Below, piece after piece: positions 8,563 to 18,743 of a stretch of 64,000 nucleotides of DNA. The first letter of the stretch is position 1. Each line of letters begins with the position of its first letter. The notes beneath the pieces are model-generated. The model was not told where the DNA came from, searched no databases, and was given only the letters and a program-made list of their open reading frames with translations. Position numbers and translations under genes: made by a program. This stretch comes from Natrinema pellirubrum DSM 15624 (GTDB taxonomy: Archaea > Halobacteriota > Halobacteria > Halobacteriales > Natrialbaceae): contig NC_019962.1 of NCBI RefSeq assembly GCF_000230735.2, positions 3,410,001-3,474,000 on the forward strand, written 5' to 3'.

Positions 8563-9726
8563 TTACTGGTAGGCGGGGATGCCGGTGAACTCCTCGCCGA
8601 GGACGAGCGTGTGGATGTCGTGCGTGCCCTCGTAGGTGTAGACCGTCTCGAGGTTGGACATGTGCCGCATCGGCGAGTAGTCGGTGGTGATGCCGTTGCC
8701 GCCGAGCATCTCGCGGGCGATGCGGGCCTGGTTTCGGGCCATGCGGACGTTGTTTCGCTTCGACATCGAGACGTGCTGTGGCCGCATCTCGCCGCGCTCT
8801 TTGAGTTCGGCGAGCCGGTGAGCCAGCAACTGTGCCAGCGTGATCTGGGTGCCCATCTCCGCGAGCTTGCGCTGCTGGAGCTGGAACCGACCGATCGGGC
8901 CGCCGAACTGGTCGCGATCCTTCGCGTACTGTCGAGCCTCCTCGAAACAGTCCCGGGCGGCACCGACCGCGCCCCAGGCGATGCCGTAGCGGGCCTGCGT
9001 GAGACAGGACAGCGGCCCCTTCATTCCCTCGACGCCAGGGAGGACGTTCTCCTCGGGCACGTGGACGTCGTTCAGGCCGATCTCGCCCGTGATCGACGCG
9101 CGCAGCGAGAGCTTGTCGTCGATCTTGTTGGTCGTGACGCCGTCGCGGTCGGTCTCGACGAGGAACCCACGAACGGGGTCGTCCTCGGCCGACTGATCAC
9201 GCGCCCAGACGATCGCGACGTCGGCGATCGGCGAGTTCGTGATCCAGGTTTTGGAGCCGTTGAGGACGTAGCCGTCGCCGTCGCGCTCGGCGCGGGTCTC
9301 CATCGCCGACGGGTTCGAGCCGTGTTCGGGTTCGGTCAGCCCGAAACAACCGATCGCCTCGCCCCGTCCCATCTCCGGCAGCCATTCCTCTTTCTGTTCC
9401 TCGCTCCCGTAAGCATGGATCGGGTACATGACCAACGCGCCCTGGACCGACGCCATCGAACGCAGCCCGGAGTCACCGGCCTCGAGTTCCTGCATCAACA
9501 GGCCGTAGGCCGTCTCGGAGACGTTCGGCGAGCCATAGCCCTCGAGATTGGGGGCGTAGAAGCCGAGTTCCCCCATCTTCGGGATGAGTTCCTTCGGGAA
9601 CGTCCCCGCCTCGAAGTGGTCGCCGATGTCGGGCTTGACGTGTTCTTCGACGAACTCCCGGGCCGTGTCCCGGATCATCCGTTCTTCTTGATCGAGGTCG
9701 TCTTCGAGCTGAACGAAATCCAGCAT
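8563..9726 (-). CDS. gcdH: Glutaryl-CoA dehydrogenase-like acyl-CoA dehydrogenase
   Basis: A 387-residue flavoprotein with the complete acyl-CoA dehydrogenase architecture. Features that favour glutaryl-CoA dehydrogenase are CFGLTEPEHGSNPSAMET in the FAD/substrate region, the LGGNGI...MRHMSNLETVYTYEGTHDIHTLVLG C-terminus, and the catalytic Glu366 in YEGTHDIH. The enzyme would oxidise and decarboxylate glutaryl-CoA to crotonyl-CoA, reducing an electron-transfer flavoprotein. The start ATG at 9726 has a TATA-like sequence about 25-30 bases upstream. It is divergent from the TAXI-TRAP transporter and upstream of an IclR gene. Another short-chain acyl-CoA substrate cannot be excluded. Confidence 0.85.
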   Translation of the reverse strand: MLDFVQLEDDLDQEERMIRDTAREFVEEHVKPDIGDHFEAGTFPKELIPKMGELGFYAPNLEGYGSPNVSETAYGLLMQELEAGDSGLRSMASVQGALVMYPIHAYGSEEQKEEWLPEMGRGEAIGCFGLTEPEHGSNPSAMETRAERDGDGYVLNGSKTWITNSPIADVAIVWARDQSAEDDPVRGFLVETDRDGVTTNKIDDKLSLRASITGEIGLNDVHVPEENVLPGVEGMKGPLSCLTQARYGIAWGAVGAARDCFEEARQYAKDRDQFGGPIGRFQLQQRKLAEMGTQITLAQLLAHRLAELKERGEMRPQHVSMSKRNNVRMARNQARIAREMLGGNGITTDYSPMRHMSNLETVYTYEGTHDIHTLVLGEEFTGIPAYQ

Positions 9727-9952
9727 ACCTAGACCTACGGGAATGGCACAATAGGTATTGCGATACCGATTGCCACGTTAGTGATCACCGAAACGACGGC
9801 GGACGCCCACTCAGAACCGTCACTGTCCGAACAGGGAGCCGTCCGTCAGCAATACTGTCGGCTGAATGACTGCAATCCAGTGTCATACAATAAGGATCCA
9901 ATTCCAACAGATAGCGGAAGGACTATAACAGGTAACTATGAAGAGATGCCCC

Positions 9953-10990
9953 ATGGCGAAGGAACACAAGCACACGGATAGGCAGTCGACTCGACGATCA
10001 GTTCTCGCGGCAGCAGGCGTCGGTGCGGCGACGGCAGTAGCTGGCTGCCTCGGCGACGAGGGCGGTGATGTCGAGTCCGGCACGATCCGCATGCGGACGT
10101 CGCAGGCCTCGACGACTGCTTACTCCGCAAACGAAGGCATCGCACAGGTCATTAACGACAATAGCGACGATCTCACCGTCGAAGCACGGACGAGCGAAGG
10201 GACCGAGGCGAACCTCGGTGCGCTCAACAGTCAGGACGCGGAAATGGTCTACATCCAGAACTGGTCCGCCCAAGACGTACAAGAGGGGGCCGGTGACTTC
10301 GACCAGCTCGAGTTCGAGATGGCGCAGGTGTTTCACTTCTACGACCTCCCGTGGTTCTTCCTGGCGACAGGCCTCGACTCCCTCTCGGAGATCGAGTCGG
10401 GAACGACGGTTTCTCCGACGCCGCGAGGATCCGGAACGGCACCTGCACTCGAACACGCGCTCGACTATGCAACCGACGACTACAATCGGACGAGTGTCGG
10501 TTTCGGCGATCAGAGCGGCTCGCTCAACGAGGGCAGTCTCGATGTCGGCGTCGGCACGTACATGAACTTCAGTATCGTCCCCGGCTGGGTGCAGGAGATG
10601 CTGAACTCGACCGACCTGAACATCCTCGACGTGGACGACTCGACCCTCGAGGAGTGGGAGAGCGACGACCGACTCCTCATTCAGTCGTTCAGCGGTGACG
10701 AGATCGACGGCACCCAGAACGCACCGGACCAGGTTCACTGCCCGACCTTCGCGTACAACTTCGTCTCTCGAGCCGACCTCGATTACGATACGGTTTACGA
10801 CTTCCTCGAGACGATGCACGAGAACCGCAGCGTGCTGGAAGACTACAGCGCGGTACTCGCACGGCTCGACGACGAGGAGTTCTGGGTCGAGAACATGTAC
10901 GATGGCGTCCCGTTCCACGCCGCTGCAGCCGACTTCTACCAGGAGATCGGCGTCTGGCAAGACGACTTCGAACGAGCAGCAGAGCCGTAA
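9953..10990 (+). CDS. TAXI-family TRAP transporter solute-binding lipoprotein
   Basis: A 345-residue secreted protein. The N-terminus carries STRRSVLAAAGVG with twin arginines at 14-15 and an AVAGC lipobox (Cys32), typical of haloarchaeal Tat lipoproteins. The mature part follows the TAXI pattern: binding-domain start GTIRMRTSQASTTAYSANEGIAQ, then YDLPWFFLATGLDSLSEI, SPTPRGSGTAP and a DVGVGTYMN segment. TATA-like ACTATAAC at 9922-9929 supports a leaderless start at 9953 rather than the in-frame ATG at 9938. It delivers substrate to the permease encoded six bases downstream. TAXI ligands include glutamate-like and other organic acids; here the ligand is unknown. Confidence 0.88.
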   Translation: MAKEHKHTDRQSTRRSVLAAAGVGAATAVAGCLGDEGGDVESGTIRMRTSQASTTAYSANEGIAQVINDNSDDLTVEARTSEGTEANLGALNSQDAEMVYIQNWSAQDVQEGAGDFDQLEFEMAQVFHFYDLPWFFLATGLDSLSEIESGTTVSPTPRGSGTAPALEHALDYATDDYNRTSVGFGDQSGSLNEGSLDVGVGTYMNFSIVPGWVQEMLNSTDLNILDVDDSTLEEWESDDRLLIQSFSGDEIDGTQNAPDQVHCPTFAYNFVSRADLDYDTVYDFLETMHENRSVLEDYSAVLARLDDEEFWVENMYDGVPFHAAAADFYQEIGVWQDDFERAAEP

Positions 10991-10996
10991 CTAGCG

Positions 10997-13207
10997 ATGG
11001 CCTCCAATAGCCGCCTTTACCGCCGTGTTCGCCAGTCGATCGGACGGACCGGTCCCCTCGACGTCCTCAACGGGATCGTGTACCTGCTTGGCATCGCGTT
11101 GACGCTGTTGACTATCGGGTACGCGATTAAAATCGCGTTCGCGATTCAGATCGATCTGTTCGCGGAGACCGACGAGTACGTGAACGTCTTTCTCGGAATG
11201 GGGCTGGCCCTGTACTATTTCGACTACGCACGCTCTCAGTATGACGACTCTCGGTCGAACGACGACGGTTCGTCCGAGTCATCGTCGGCGAACACGACCG
11301 AACACGGGGCCAGTACCGGTGCCAGGCGAGGGCTCGAGCGGGTCAAATCGGCGTACGCACGGATCGATCCGATCATTGCCCTCGCGCTCGGCGTGGCAGC
11401 GATCGGTGCAGTAGCATACGTCCACGTCAACTACACACGGTTGACCGAGTCCGCCCACCTCCTCGGGTACAACTCGACCGACCATCTCATCGGACTGCTC
11501 CTCATCACGCTGGCGATCGATTCGACCCGGCGCGCGTTCGGGAACGTCATCGCGGCCGTCGCCGTCCTCTCGATCGCCTACGCTCACACGGCGGTCGGAC
11601 CGAACCTCCCCGGACTGTTCTACCACACCGGGATGAACGTCGGGACGATCGCGGAAAACGGCGCAATCAGCGTCAGCGGCGTCTACGACGAGACGCTGAT
11701 GCGGATCGGGTCGACGTGGGTCGCGATCTTCATCATGTTCGCCGGGATCGCGAAGGCCTACGGCCTGATGGACTTCGTCCTCGATATCGGCCGAGAACTC
11801 GGATCGAGCCTGCGGACCGGCGTCGTCCAGATCGCCGTCATCTCGAGTATGGTCATGGGATCGATCACCGGTAGTGCCGCGGCGAACACGGCGACAACCG
11901 GGAGCTTCACGATCCCGATGATGAAAGATCAGGGCATCCGCGACGACTTCGCCGCCTCGATCGAGGCGGTCGCCTCGGCGGGGGGCCAGATGTTGCCGCC
12001 GGTGATGGGAGTCGCGGCGTTTCTCATGGCCGACTTCACCGGTGTCAGCTACGTCGAAATCGTTCAGGCAGGAACGATCCCCGCGGCGCTGTTTTACCTC
12101 AGCGTCTTCGTCGCCGTTCACTTCACGATCCTCAAGTTCGACTGGGTCTCGCGCGACCTGTCGCCGTTCGACTGGCGGACGCTAACCAGTGGGTTACACT
12201 TTACCGTCCCGCTCGGAGTCCTCCTGGTAACGCTCATCTACCTGCAGTACACGCCGCTCTCGGCTGGACTGTATACCATCCTCACGATCATCGGCGTAAT
12301 GTACGTCCGAAACGGTATCGTCGGCGGCTTCGGGATCGGCGACGAAGACGTGACGGCAGAAATCGTCGGCGAGCGAATACGGGCCGACTCGATCGGTCGA
12401 AGCGTCGTCGTGACGACCAAACAGACACTGGACGGCCTCAAACGAGGTGGCACCGAGATGGCGCCCCTCGTCGGCGTCCTCGCTGCGATGGGGCTCATCA
12501 TCGAACTCCTCGAAGGGACCGGCCTCACGCAGGGAATCGCGACGACGATCACCGGCCTGAGCGACGGTGTCTCGTTGTTCGGCCTCGGAAGCGGACTCTT
12601 CATCGTCCTCTTCCTCGCGATGATCGCGAGCATCATGTTCGGGCTCGGAATGCCCACGCCGGCGGCGTACGTCCTCGTCGTCGTCTTGGTGACCCCCGGT
12701 ATCATCGGCATGGGCGTACCCCAGATTACGGCACACATGTTCGTGTTCTACTTCGCGATGCTGTCGGCGATCACGCCGCCGGTCGCGATTTCGGTCGCCG
12801 TCGGCTCGCGGATTGCAGACTCGAGTTTTCTTCGATCCTGCTTACAGGCACTCAAACTGGGCGCACCCGGGTTTGTCATCCCGTACGCCTTCATCACGAA
12901 CAATAGCCTCATCGAGTGGTCGCAGGCAACGCTCGTCGCGTTCCCAGTCGTTCTCGCCGGCACCGTTGGCCTGATCGTCGCGACGATCGGGTTCGACGGG
13001 GCGCGGGACCTCTCCGCGCCGGTCCGCGCGCTCTTCATCGTCGCCGCCCTTGGCGCGATGTTCGGCTCGATCGTCCACGTCGCGGTCCAGCTCGTCGCCG
13101 CAGCAGCGATCGTCGCCGCGTTGCTACACGCCCGATACGTCGTCGGCTACGACCTGCCGAACGACACCGGCACCGAGTCCGGCGTGGATCCGACGACGCT
13201 CGACTGA
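10997..13207 (+). CDS. TRAP transporter fused permease (DctQ-DctM fusion)
   Basis: A 736-residue membrane protein that combines the small and large TRAP permease subunits, as is standard for TAXI systems. The first approximately 200 residues form the small-subunit-like region with an inserted Ser/Asp-rich loop around residues 80-105. The remainder is the large DctM-like domain, with GSITGSAAANTATTGSFTIP and GGQMLPPVMGVAAFLMA near residue 300 and GMPTPAAYVLVVV near 555. It starts 7 bases after the binding-protein stop, so the two are co-transcribed. The pair imports an organic anion with Na+ or H+ coupling. Confidence 0.93.
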   Translation: MASNSRLYRRVRQSIGRTGPLDVLNGIVYLLGIALTLLTIGYAIKIAFAIQIDLFAETDEYVNVFLGMGLALYYFDYARSQYDDSRSNDDGSSESSSANTTEHGASTGARRGLERVKSAYARIDPIIALALGVAAIGAVAYVHVNYTRLTESAHLLGYNSTDHLIGLLLITLAIDSTRRAFGNVIAAVAVLSIAYAHTAVGPNLPGLFYHTGMNVGTIAENGAISVSGVYDETLMRIGSTWVAIFIMFAGIAKAYGLMDFVLDIGRELGSSLRTGVVQIAVISSMVMGSITGSAAANTATTGSFTIPMMKDQGIRDDFAASIEAVASAGGQMLPPVMGVAAFLMADFTGVSYVEIVQAGTIPAALFYLSVFVAVHFTILKFDWVSRDLSPFDWRTLTSGLHFTVPLGVLLVTLIYLQYTPLSAGLYTILTIIGVMYVRNGIVGGFGIGDEDVTAEIVGERIRADSIGRSVVVTTKQTLDGLKRGGTEMAPLVGVLAAMGLIIELLEGTGLTQGIATTITGLSDGVSLFGLGSGLFIVLFLAMIASIMFGLGMPTPAAYVLVVVLVTPGIIGMGVPQITAHMFVFYFAMLSAITPPVAISVAVGSRIADSSFLRSCLQALKLGAPGFVIPYAFITNNSLIEWSQATLVAFPVVLAGTVGLIVATIGFDGARDLSAPVRALFIVAALGAMFGSIVHVAVQLVAAAAIVAALLHARYVVGYDLPNDTGTESGVDPTTLD

Positions 13208-13313
13208 TCGAGGCCCGACAGGGCACTCGAGTCGCGCGTTCTCGAAAACAACCGAAGTAAATGGAAGCGCCGAGTGACAACCCTTTTGCGACCGGGGTAA
13301 CCATACACAAGGT

Positions 13314-14882
13314 ATGACAAACCTCGTGACGGAGGTCGTCGAGACCGTCGATGCGAACCCGGAATCGCCCGCGATCGCGTACGAAGGGACCGAACTGAGC
13401 TACGAGGCGTTCTGGCAGCGAGCCGGACAGTTCGCACAGGCCCTCGAGAATCGTGGCATCGGCGAGGGCGACCGCGTCGGCATCTACCTGCCGAACCTGC
13501 CGCAGTTCGTCACGGCCTTCTACGGGACCCTGCGTGCCGGCGGGATCATCGTCCCGATGAATCCCCAGTACAAGTCCCGTGAGATCAGCCACATGCTGGG
13601 CGACAGCGGGGCGAAAGCCGTCGTGGCGCTTGCCGACCTCGTCCCCAACGTCCTCGAGGTACAGGACGATACGGACGTCGAGCAGGTCGTCAGCGTCGGA
13701 GCCGACGTCGATGGCGCGACCGAGTTCGACGACTTCCTCGCCGAGGACACCAAAGCCGTCGTCGATCGTGCGGACGACGACGTCGCGGTCCAGCCCTACA
13801 CCTCCGGGACGACTGGCACGCCGAAGGGCGTCCTCCTGACCCATCACAACCTGGCCTTTACGACCCGGGCCAACGCCGTCATCCCGCCGGGCGGCTTCCA
13901 GGCCTCCGACCGACTCATCGGGACGCTCCCGCTGTTTCACATCTACGGCATGTCCGTCGTCATGAACGGCGCGATGTACAGCGGCGGTACCTACTACCCG
14001 GTGCCGGAGTGGGACGCCACCGAGGTGATGAACCAGCTCGAGGACGACGAGATCACCATCATGTTCGCCGTCCCCGCGATGTTCAACGACATGATCAACC
14101 ACCCGGACGCCGAGAGCTACGAGTTCGAGTCCCTGCGCTTTGCCAACTCCGGGGGCTCGAGTCTCCCGCTGGAGGTCCTCGAGCGGTTCGAGGACCTCTG
14201 GGACGTCCAGCTCAACGAGGGCTACGGCCTGACCGAGACGAGTCCGGTCACCCACGCCAACACCAACGAGAGCCGTCGGAAGGGCAGCATCGGCCAGCCC
14301 CTCGAGGGCGTCGAGGCGAAGATCGTCGACGAGGACTTCGAGGAGGTCCCCCGCGTTGCGGAGGGTCCGATCGACGAGGAGGAGGCCGCGATCCACGACA
14401 TCACCGGCGAACTCGTCATCCACGGTCCCAACGTGATGAAGGAGTATTACGGCCTGCCGGAGGCCAACGAGGAGGCCTTCACTAACGAGGACGGCAAGCG
14501 CTGGTTCCACACCGGCGACATCGGCTACTGGGACGAGGACGACTTCTTCTACGTCGTCGACCGCGAGAAACACATGATCGTCACGGGCGGGTACAACGTC
14601 TACCCGCGCGAAGTCGAGGAACTCCTCTTCGAACACGAGGACGTCGCCGACGCCGCCGTCGTCGGCGTGCCGGACGAGCGCCGCGGCGAGACGGTCAAAG
14701 CGTTCGTCGTGACGACGCCCGACGCCGAGGCGACGCCCGAGGAGATCAAGCAGTACTGCCTCGAGAACCTCGCGGAGTACAAACACCCCCGTGAGGTCGA
14801 GTTCGTGCAGGCACTGCCCCGGACCACGACCGGGAAGGTCCAGAAGTTCGAACTCCGTGGCGAAGGCGAAAACGACCAATAG
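13314..14882 (+). CDS. Acyl-CoA synthetase (class I adenylate-forming)
   Basis: A 522-residue enzyme that activates a carboxylate to its CoA thioester through an acyl-AMP. The P-loop-like YTSGTTGTPKG is at 162-172, the GYGLTETSP motif follows near 302, the FHTGDIGYWDEDDFFYVVDR hinge is near 400, and the catalytic lysine is Lys508 in TTTGKVQKFE. It lies 107 bases after the TRAP permease and 155 bases before an acyl-CoA dehydrogenase on the same strand. The imported acid could therefore be activated here and then oxidised. Chain-length preference cannot be read from the sequence. Confidence 0.9.
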   Translation: MTNLVTEVVETVDANPESPAIAYEGTELSYEAFWQRAGQFAQALENRGIGEGDRVGIYLPNLPQFVTAFYGTLRAGGIIVPMNPQYKSREISHMLGDSGAKAVVALADLVPNVLEVQDDTDVEQVVSVGADVDGATEFDDFLAEDTKAVVDRADDDVAVQPYTSGTTGTPKGVLLTHHNLAFTTRANAVIPPGGFQASDRLIGTLPLFHIYGMSVVMNGAMYSGGTYYPVPEWDATEVMNQLEDDEITIMFAVPAMFNDMINHPDAESYEFESLRFANSGGSSLPLEVLERFEDLWDVQLNEGYGLTETSPVTHANTNESRRKGSIGQPLEGVEAKIVDEDFEEVPRVAEGPIDEEEAAIHDITGELVIHGPNVMKEYYGLPEANEEAFTNEDGKRWFHTGDIGYWDEDDFFYVVDREKHMIVTGGYNVYPREVEELLFEHEDVADAAVVGVPDERRGETVKAFVVTTPDAEATPEEIKQYCLENLAEYKHPREVEFVQALPRTTTGKVQKFELRGEGENDQ

Positions 14883-15037
14883 ACGGCTGAAACCCGCCCC
14901 GACAGCCTGATCGCGATCGGCCCGCCGCCGGCCGTCGACGGTTTCCATCGTGACCGACGATCCGGCAGTCGGGTTAACAACACCAACCGGGGATTGTATC
15001 CGAAGCTACTTTGTAAGACGAACCCAAGCAATCTATT

Positions 15038-16177
15038 ATGACGTTCCAGCTGTCAGCCGAACACGAAGCGATCCGTGAGGCCGTCCGCGAGTTCGGGGAA
15101 AACGAGATGAAGCCGGTCGCGGAGGAACACGACCAGGAGGGGAAATACCCCGAGGAACTCCGCAAGAAGGCCGCCGAGTACGACTTCGTCGCGCCGAACA
15201 TCCCGCTCGAGTACGACGGGGCCGGGATGGACAAGATCTCCTCGACGATCGTCACCGAGGAACTCTGGCGTGCCGACCCCGGGATCGGCTCCGCCGTCGG
15301 CTCGGCCGGCTTCGGGACGGACATGATCGTCGAGTTCGGTGACGAGTGGATGAAAGAGGAGTGGCTGCCCCAGATCGCCAACGGCGAGACCGCCTCCTGT
15401 TCGATGATCTCCGAGCCCGCCCACGGCTCGAACGTCGCCGGCATCGAGACGGTTGCCGAGAAGGACGGCGACGAGTACGTCCTCAACGGCAACAAGATGT
15501 GGATCACCAACGGGACCGTCGCCGACGTCGGCGTCTGCATGGCCAAGACCAGCCCCGGCGAGGGCCACAAGGGCATCACCGCCTTCCTCGTCGAGATGGA
15601 CCGCGACGGCGTCTCGACCGACAAGATCAACAACAAGCTCGGGATCCGTGCCTCGGACCTCGCGGAAGTCGTCATCGACGACGTCCGCATCCCCGAGAAG
15701 AACGTCATCGGCGAAGTCGACAAGGGCTTCTACCAGCTGATGGAGTTCTTCGCCTCCGGCCGCACCAGCGTCGCCGCACAGGCTGTCGGTGCCGCTCAGG
15801 GCGCACTCGACGCCGCCATCGAGTACGCCAACCAGCGCGAGCAGTTCGACCAGAAGATCTCCGAGTTCCAGGCCATCCAGCACAAGATCGCCGAGATGGC
15901 CACCAAGGTCGAGGCCGCCCGCTCGCTGACCTACCGCGCCGCGACCCAGGTCGAGCAGAACAACCAGGACGTCGCCGCGCAGTACTCGAGCATGGCGAAG
16001 TACTTCGCGAGCGAGATCTCGGTCGAAGTCGCCGACGAGGGCATTCAGGTCCACGGCGGCTCGGGCTACGTCACGGACTACCCCGCCGAGCGCTACTACC
16101 GCGACGCCCGCATTACGAAGATCTACGAGGGCACCAGCGAGATCCAGAAGAACATCATCGCCGACCAGATCCTCTAG
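15038..16177 (+). CDS. Acyl-CoA dehydrogenase (short/branched-chain type)
   Basis: A 379-residue flavoprotein with the full three-domain architecture and standard family length. Visible motifs are CSMISEPAHGSNVAGIET (FAD-binding region, about 125-142), MWITNGTVADVGVCM, REQFDQKISEFQAIQHKIAEM near 270, and the catalytic Glu364 in YEGTSEIQ. Closest in type to butyryl/isovaleryl/2-methylacyl-CoA dehydrogenases that pass electrons to ETF. It follows the acyl-CoA synthetase in the same direction and has its own probable promoter in the 155-base gap. Confidence 0.9.
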   Translation: MTFQLSAEHEAIREAVREFGENEMKPVAEEHDQEGKYPEELRKKAAEYDFVAPNIPLEYDGAGMDKISSTIVTEELWRADPGIGSAVGSAGFGTDMIVEFGDEWMKEEWLPQIANGETASCSMISEPAHGSNVAGIETVAEKDGDEYVLNGNKMWITNGTVADVGVCMAKTSPGEGHKGITAFLVEMDRDGVSTDKINNKLGIRASDLAEVVIDDVRIPEKNVIGEVDKGFYQLMEFFASGRTSVAAQAVGAAQGALDAAIEYANQREQFDQKISEFQAIQHKIAEMATKVEAARSLTYRAATQVEQNNQDVAAQYSSMAKYFASEISVEVADEGIQVHGGSGYVTDYPAERYYRDARITKIYEGTSEIQKNIIADQIL

Positions 16178-16332
16178 ACCGGCACGACGATCGCGGATCC
16201 ACGCCGTCTTTTTCGCGGTGGTTGCCGCCCGCCGAGAGGGCCGTCCCACGGCTCTCGAGGAACGATCAACCGAGTTGAAACGGGTTTTTCCGGCACGGAA
16301 CCCGGAGAAGGACCGCAGACGGAACGGCGTCG

Positions 16333-17475
16333 TTACTGCTCCGGAACGCGGAACTCGACGGCCGCACCCTGCCCGTAGCCGACGCACATCGTCGAGAGCC
16401 CCAGCCCGCCGCCCCGGCGCTGGAGTTCGTGAATCAGCGTGACGGGCAGACGGGCACCCGACGCGCCGAGCGGATGGCCGATGGCGATCGCCCCGCCGTT
16501 GACGTTGAAGCTGTCGTCGTCGAAGCCGAGTTCGTCCCGGCAGTAGATCGTCTGGCTCGCGAAGGCCTCGTTGAGTTCCACGAGATCGTAGTCGTCGGCC
16601 GAGCGGCCGTTGCGCTCCCAGATTCCCCGCACCGCGGGGACCGGGCCGACACCCATGATCGTCGGATCGACGCCCGCGACGTTGTGGTCCTCGATCTCGG
16701 CCATGATCTCGAGGCCCTGCTCCTCGGCGAACGCCTTGCTCGTGATGAGGACGCCGGCAGCGCCGTCGGAGACCTGCGAGGCGTTGGCGGCGGTGACGGT
16801 ACCTTCCTCGCGGAACGCTGGCGGAAGGCCGGCGATCTTCTCTTTGGTCGTGCCGGGGCGGAGCCCCTCGTCCTCCTCGACGAGGCCTGCCTCGGTCTCG
16901 ATCGGGACGATCTCCGTGTCGAACTTGCCGTCCTCGGTCGCTTTACAGGCCCGCTGCTGGCTGCGCGCGCCGTACTCGTCCTGCTCCTCGCGGCCGATGT
17001 CGAACTCCTCGGCAACCTTCTCGGCGGTCTGGCCCATCGCGAGCCCGGCCGCGTCGTACTGCTCGGCGATGCCCGCGTAGGAGTCGATCCCCTTCCGGCG
17101 CTCGTTGCGAGACATGTTCTCGACGCCGCCGGCGACGATGACGTCGCGCTGGCCCGCCCTGACGGCGTCGCTGGCGCTCATGATCGCCTCCGCCGAGGAG
17201 GCACAGAGCCGGTCGATCGTGGTGCCGGGGACGCCCTCACCGAGATCGGACAGGAGGGCGATCACCCGCGCGATGTTGTTGCTCTGCTCGTTGACCTGCT
17301 TTGCACACCCCCACCGGATGTCGTCGACGTCCTCGCCGGTAAGGCCCGTCCGCTCGAGCATCTCGTCGACGAGCGGGACCGACAACTCCTCGCTGCCGGT
17401 CTCGGCGAAGACGCCACCGTGTTTCCCCTGTGGAGTTCTGACTGCCTGCACGACGACTGGCTGGCGATCGCTCAT
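16333..17475 (-). CDS. Thiolase (acetyl-CoA acyltransferase)
   Basis: A 380-residue thiolase with all catalytic residues: nucleophile Cys91 in [10 protein letters not shown], His334 in GHPLGASG, and Cys364 in TMCVGYGQG. The ATG at 17475 gives the standard start [15 protein letters not shown]; an in-frame ATG 13 codons upstream is disfavoured. It either cleaves 3-ketoacyl-CoA in beta-oxidation or condenses acetyl-CoA. It is convergent with the acyl-CoA dehydrogenase gene upstream. The long loop '[17 protein letters not shown]' is normal for the family. Confidence 0.9.
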   Translation of the reverse strand: MSDRQPVVVQAVRTPQGKHGGVFAETGSEELSVPLVDEMLERTGLTGEDVDDIRWGCAKQVNEQSNNIARVIALLSDLGEGVPGTTIDRLCASSAEAIMSASDAVRAGQRDVIVAGGVENMSRNERRKGIDSYAGIAEQYDAAGLAMGQTAEKVAEEFDIGREEQDEYGARSQQRACKATEDGKFDTEIVPIETEAGLVEEDEGLRPGTTKEKIAGLPPAFREEGTVTAANASQVSDGAAGVLITSKAFAEEQGLEIMAEIEDHNVAGVDPTIMGVGPVPAVRGIWERNGRSADDYDLVELNEAFASQTIYCRDELGFDDDSFNVNGGAIAIGHPLGASGARLPVTLIHELQRRGGGLGLSTMCVGYGQGAAVEFRVPEQ

Positions 17476-18743
17476 TGGTAACTGTTCCCTCTCGCTACAG
17501 CGGTAAAGACGCACCGTTCTGTACCGCGTCAGTACCCTGACGGCGAACCGCTAAGTAGCGGAGCCAATTGCATACCTGCTTACACAACAGCGTTGCAAGC
17601 AGTATATCGGTGGTTTCAGTTGCTACTAGAGGACATCGATGGGACGAGGTAACTGACGGGTTGGCTCGCGCAACCGGCAGCGATTTCCATAGTATGGGAC
17701 GTAGAGTATAACCTGAGAAGAGTCGACACGACCCGACTAGTTTCCAGTTATTAGCTGTCGATCAGCTTTTCGTCGCTATTTATCCGTTATCGACCCTGCC
17801 ACTCGATAGGGAACAGCTTCAAAGGATAATCATATATAACATGGTATTAATTAGACTGGTGACGACGACACCATTGTCGGTCGCTGTTGACGAATTGCTG
17901 TCAATATAAATGACAGACGATATTGTTTTCCTATAGCAATAACACCCGAGACAAAGTTGATCCTCGATGGTGTCGTAGTTGGTCGATATGGCATGCCTGC
18001 CAGCTGAATTTCTGCAGTTGTTCCACGAAAACGATCGTTCCAAAGCTGGGTTTCCTGTCGATCAATTCGACTACCAGGCTCTCTTTCGATAGACCCGGGT
18101 ATTTGGGCCGATTATGTCGGTTGAACCCGCATCGGAACGTGGGTCTACACGTTCAAACTGAGAGTCGACCGCTTCTACAATTCGTGAGGGACAGTCGGGC
18201 AATCATCCGAGAACGTCTTGATTGTTTCATACATTACTACCACCATCAATGACTGCATTGAAAACCAATTAGAAAAAGCTAGTCGGGGGGAGAGACGGAA
18301 CTAGATCGCACCCAGTTGTCGATAATGAAACTGGTTTCTGAATACACACAAGTACAAATCGGGATGAGATCTGATTTCGAACTGGACTCACTCCGATGAG
18401 GAATTCGTTCTTTCATACATGGAATCCATTCTAGCACAGTTCTTCGATGGCCGGTGAGAGTGTATTTACACATATACGAATGTAATAGAGTAGTGGATCG
18501 AAGCAATGGGACAGGGACGACAATTATCCGTCTTCCGGTTCAATGATTCGGGTAGGAGACCGAAAACGGCCGATTTCTCCCAAGAAGCGGAAAGCGACAA
18601 ATCACGACACACGGTTACCAGGCTGCTCGTATTGAGCAAGGGAGGGGCCCAACGATCGATGTCATCGTGGGGTTGTCGCTGTACTGAATGACAGCAGTTC
18701 CATGATACATGGATTTATAGGGGCTCGAACGGACGGGGAAGGT
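17476..18743. other. Long AT-richer intergenic region
   Basis: About 1.27 kb without a convincing gene. The four short open frames inside it (60-110 codons) are rich in Cys, Ser and Ile and lack the acidic bias of this genome's proteins. Base composition drops well below that of the flanking genes, especially 17750-18500. It probably holds the promoter regions of the thiolase and the IclR gene, plus decayed sequence of unknown origin. Confidence 0.55.
18714..18719 (+). promoter_or_regulatory. TATA box of second IclR gene
   Basis: TTTATA lies 25-30 bases before the ATG at 18744, which fixes that ATG as a leaderless start and argues against the in-frame ATG at 18702, which would lie upstream of the transcript start. 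Confidence 0.6.

Noticed and set aside
13035-14948. 637-codon open frame on the minus strand opposite the acyl-CoA synthetase
   Set aside because: It is the antisense shadow of a strongly supported gene; its Val/Arg/Leu/Asp-repetitive composition shows no domain. Similar long shadows lie opposite most GC-rich genes here (for example 26326-28128, 36711-38570, 43753-45234 and 58592-60964).
17819-18506. Several short frames in the long intergenic gap
   Set aside because: Each is under 110 codons, lacks acidic bias and start-associated promoter signals; judged non-coding.
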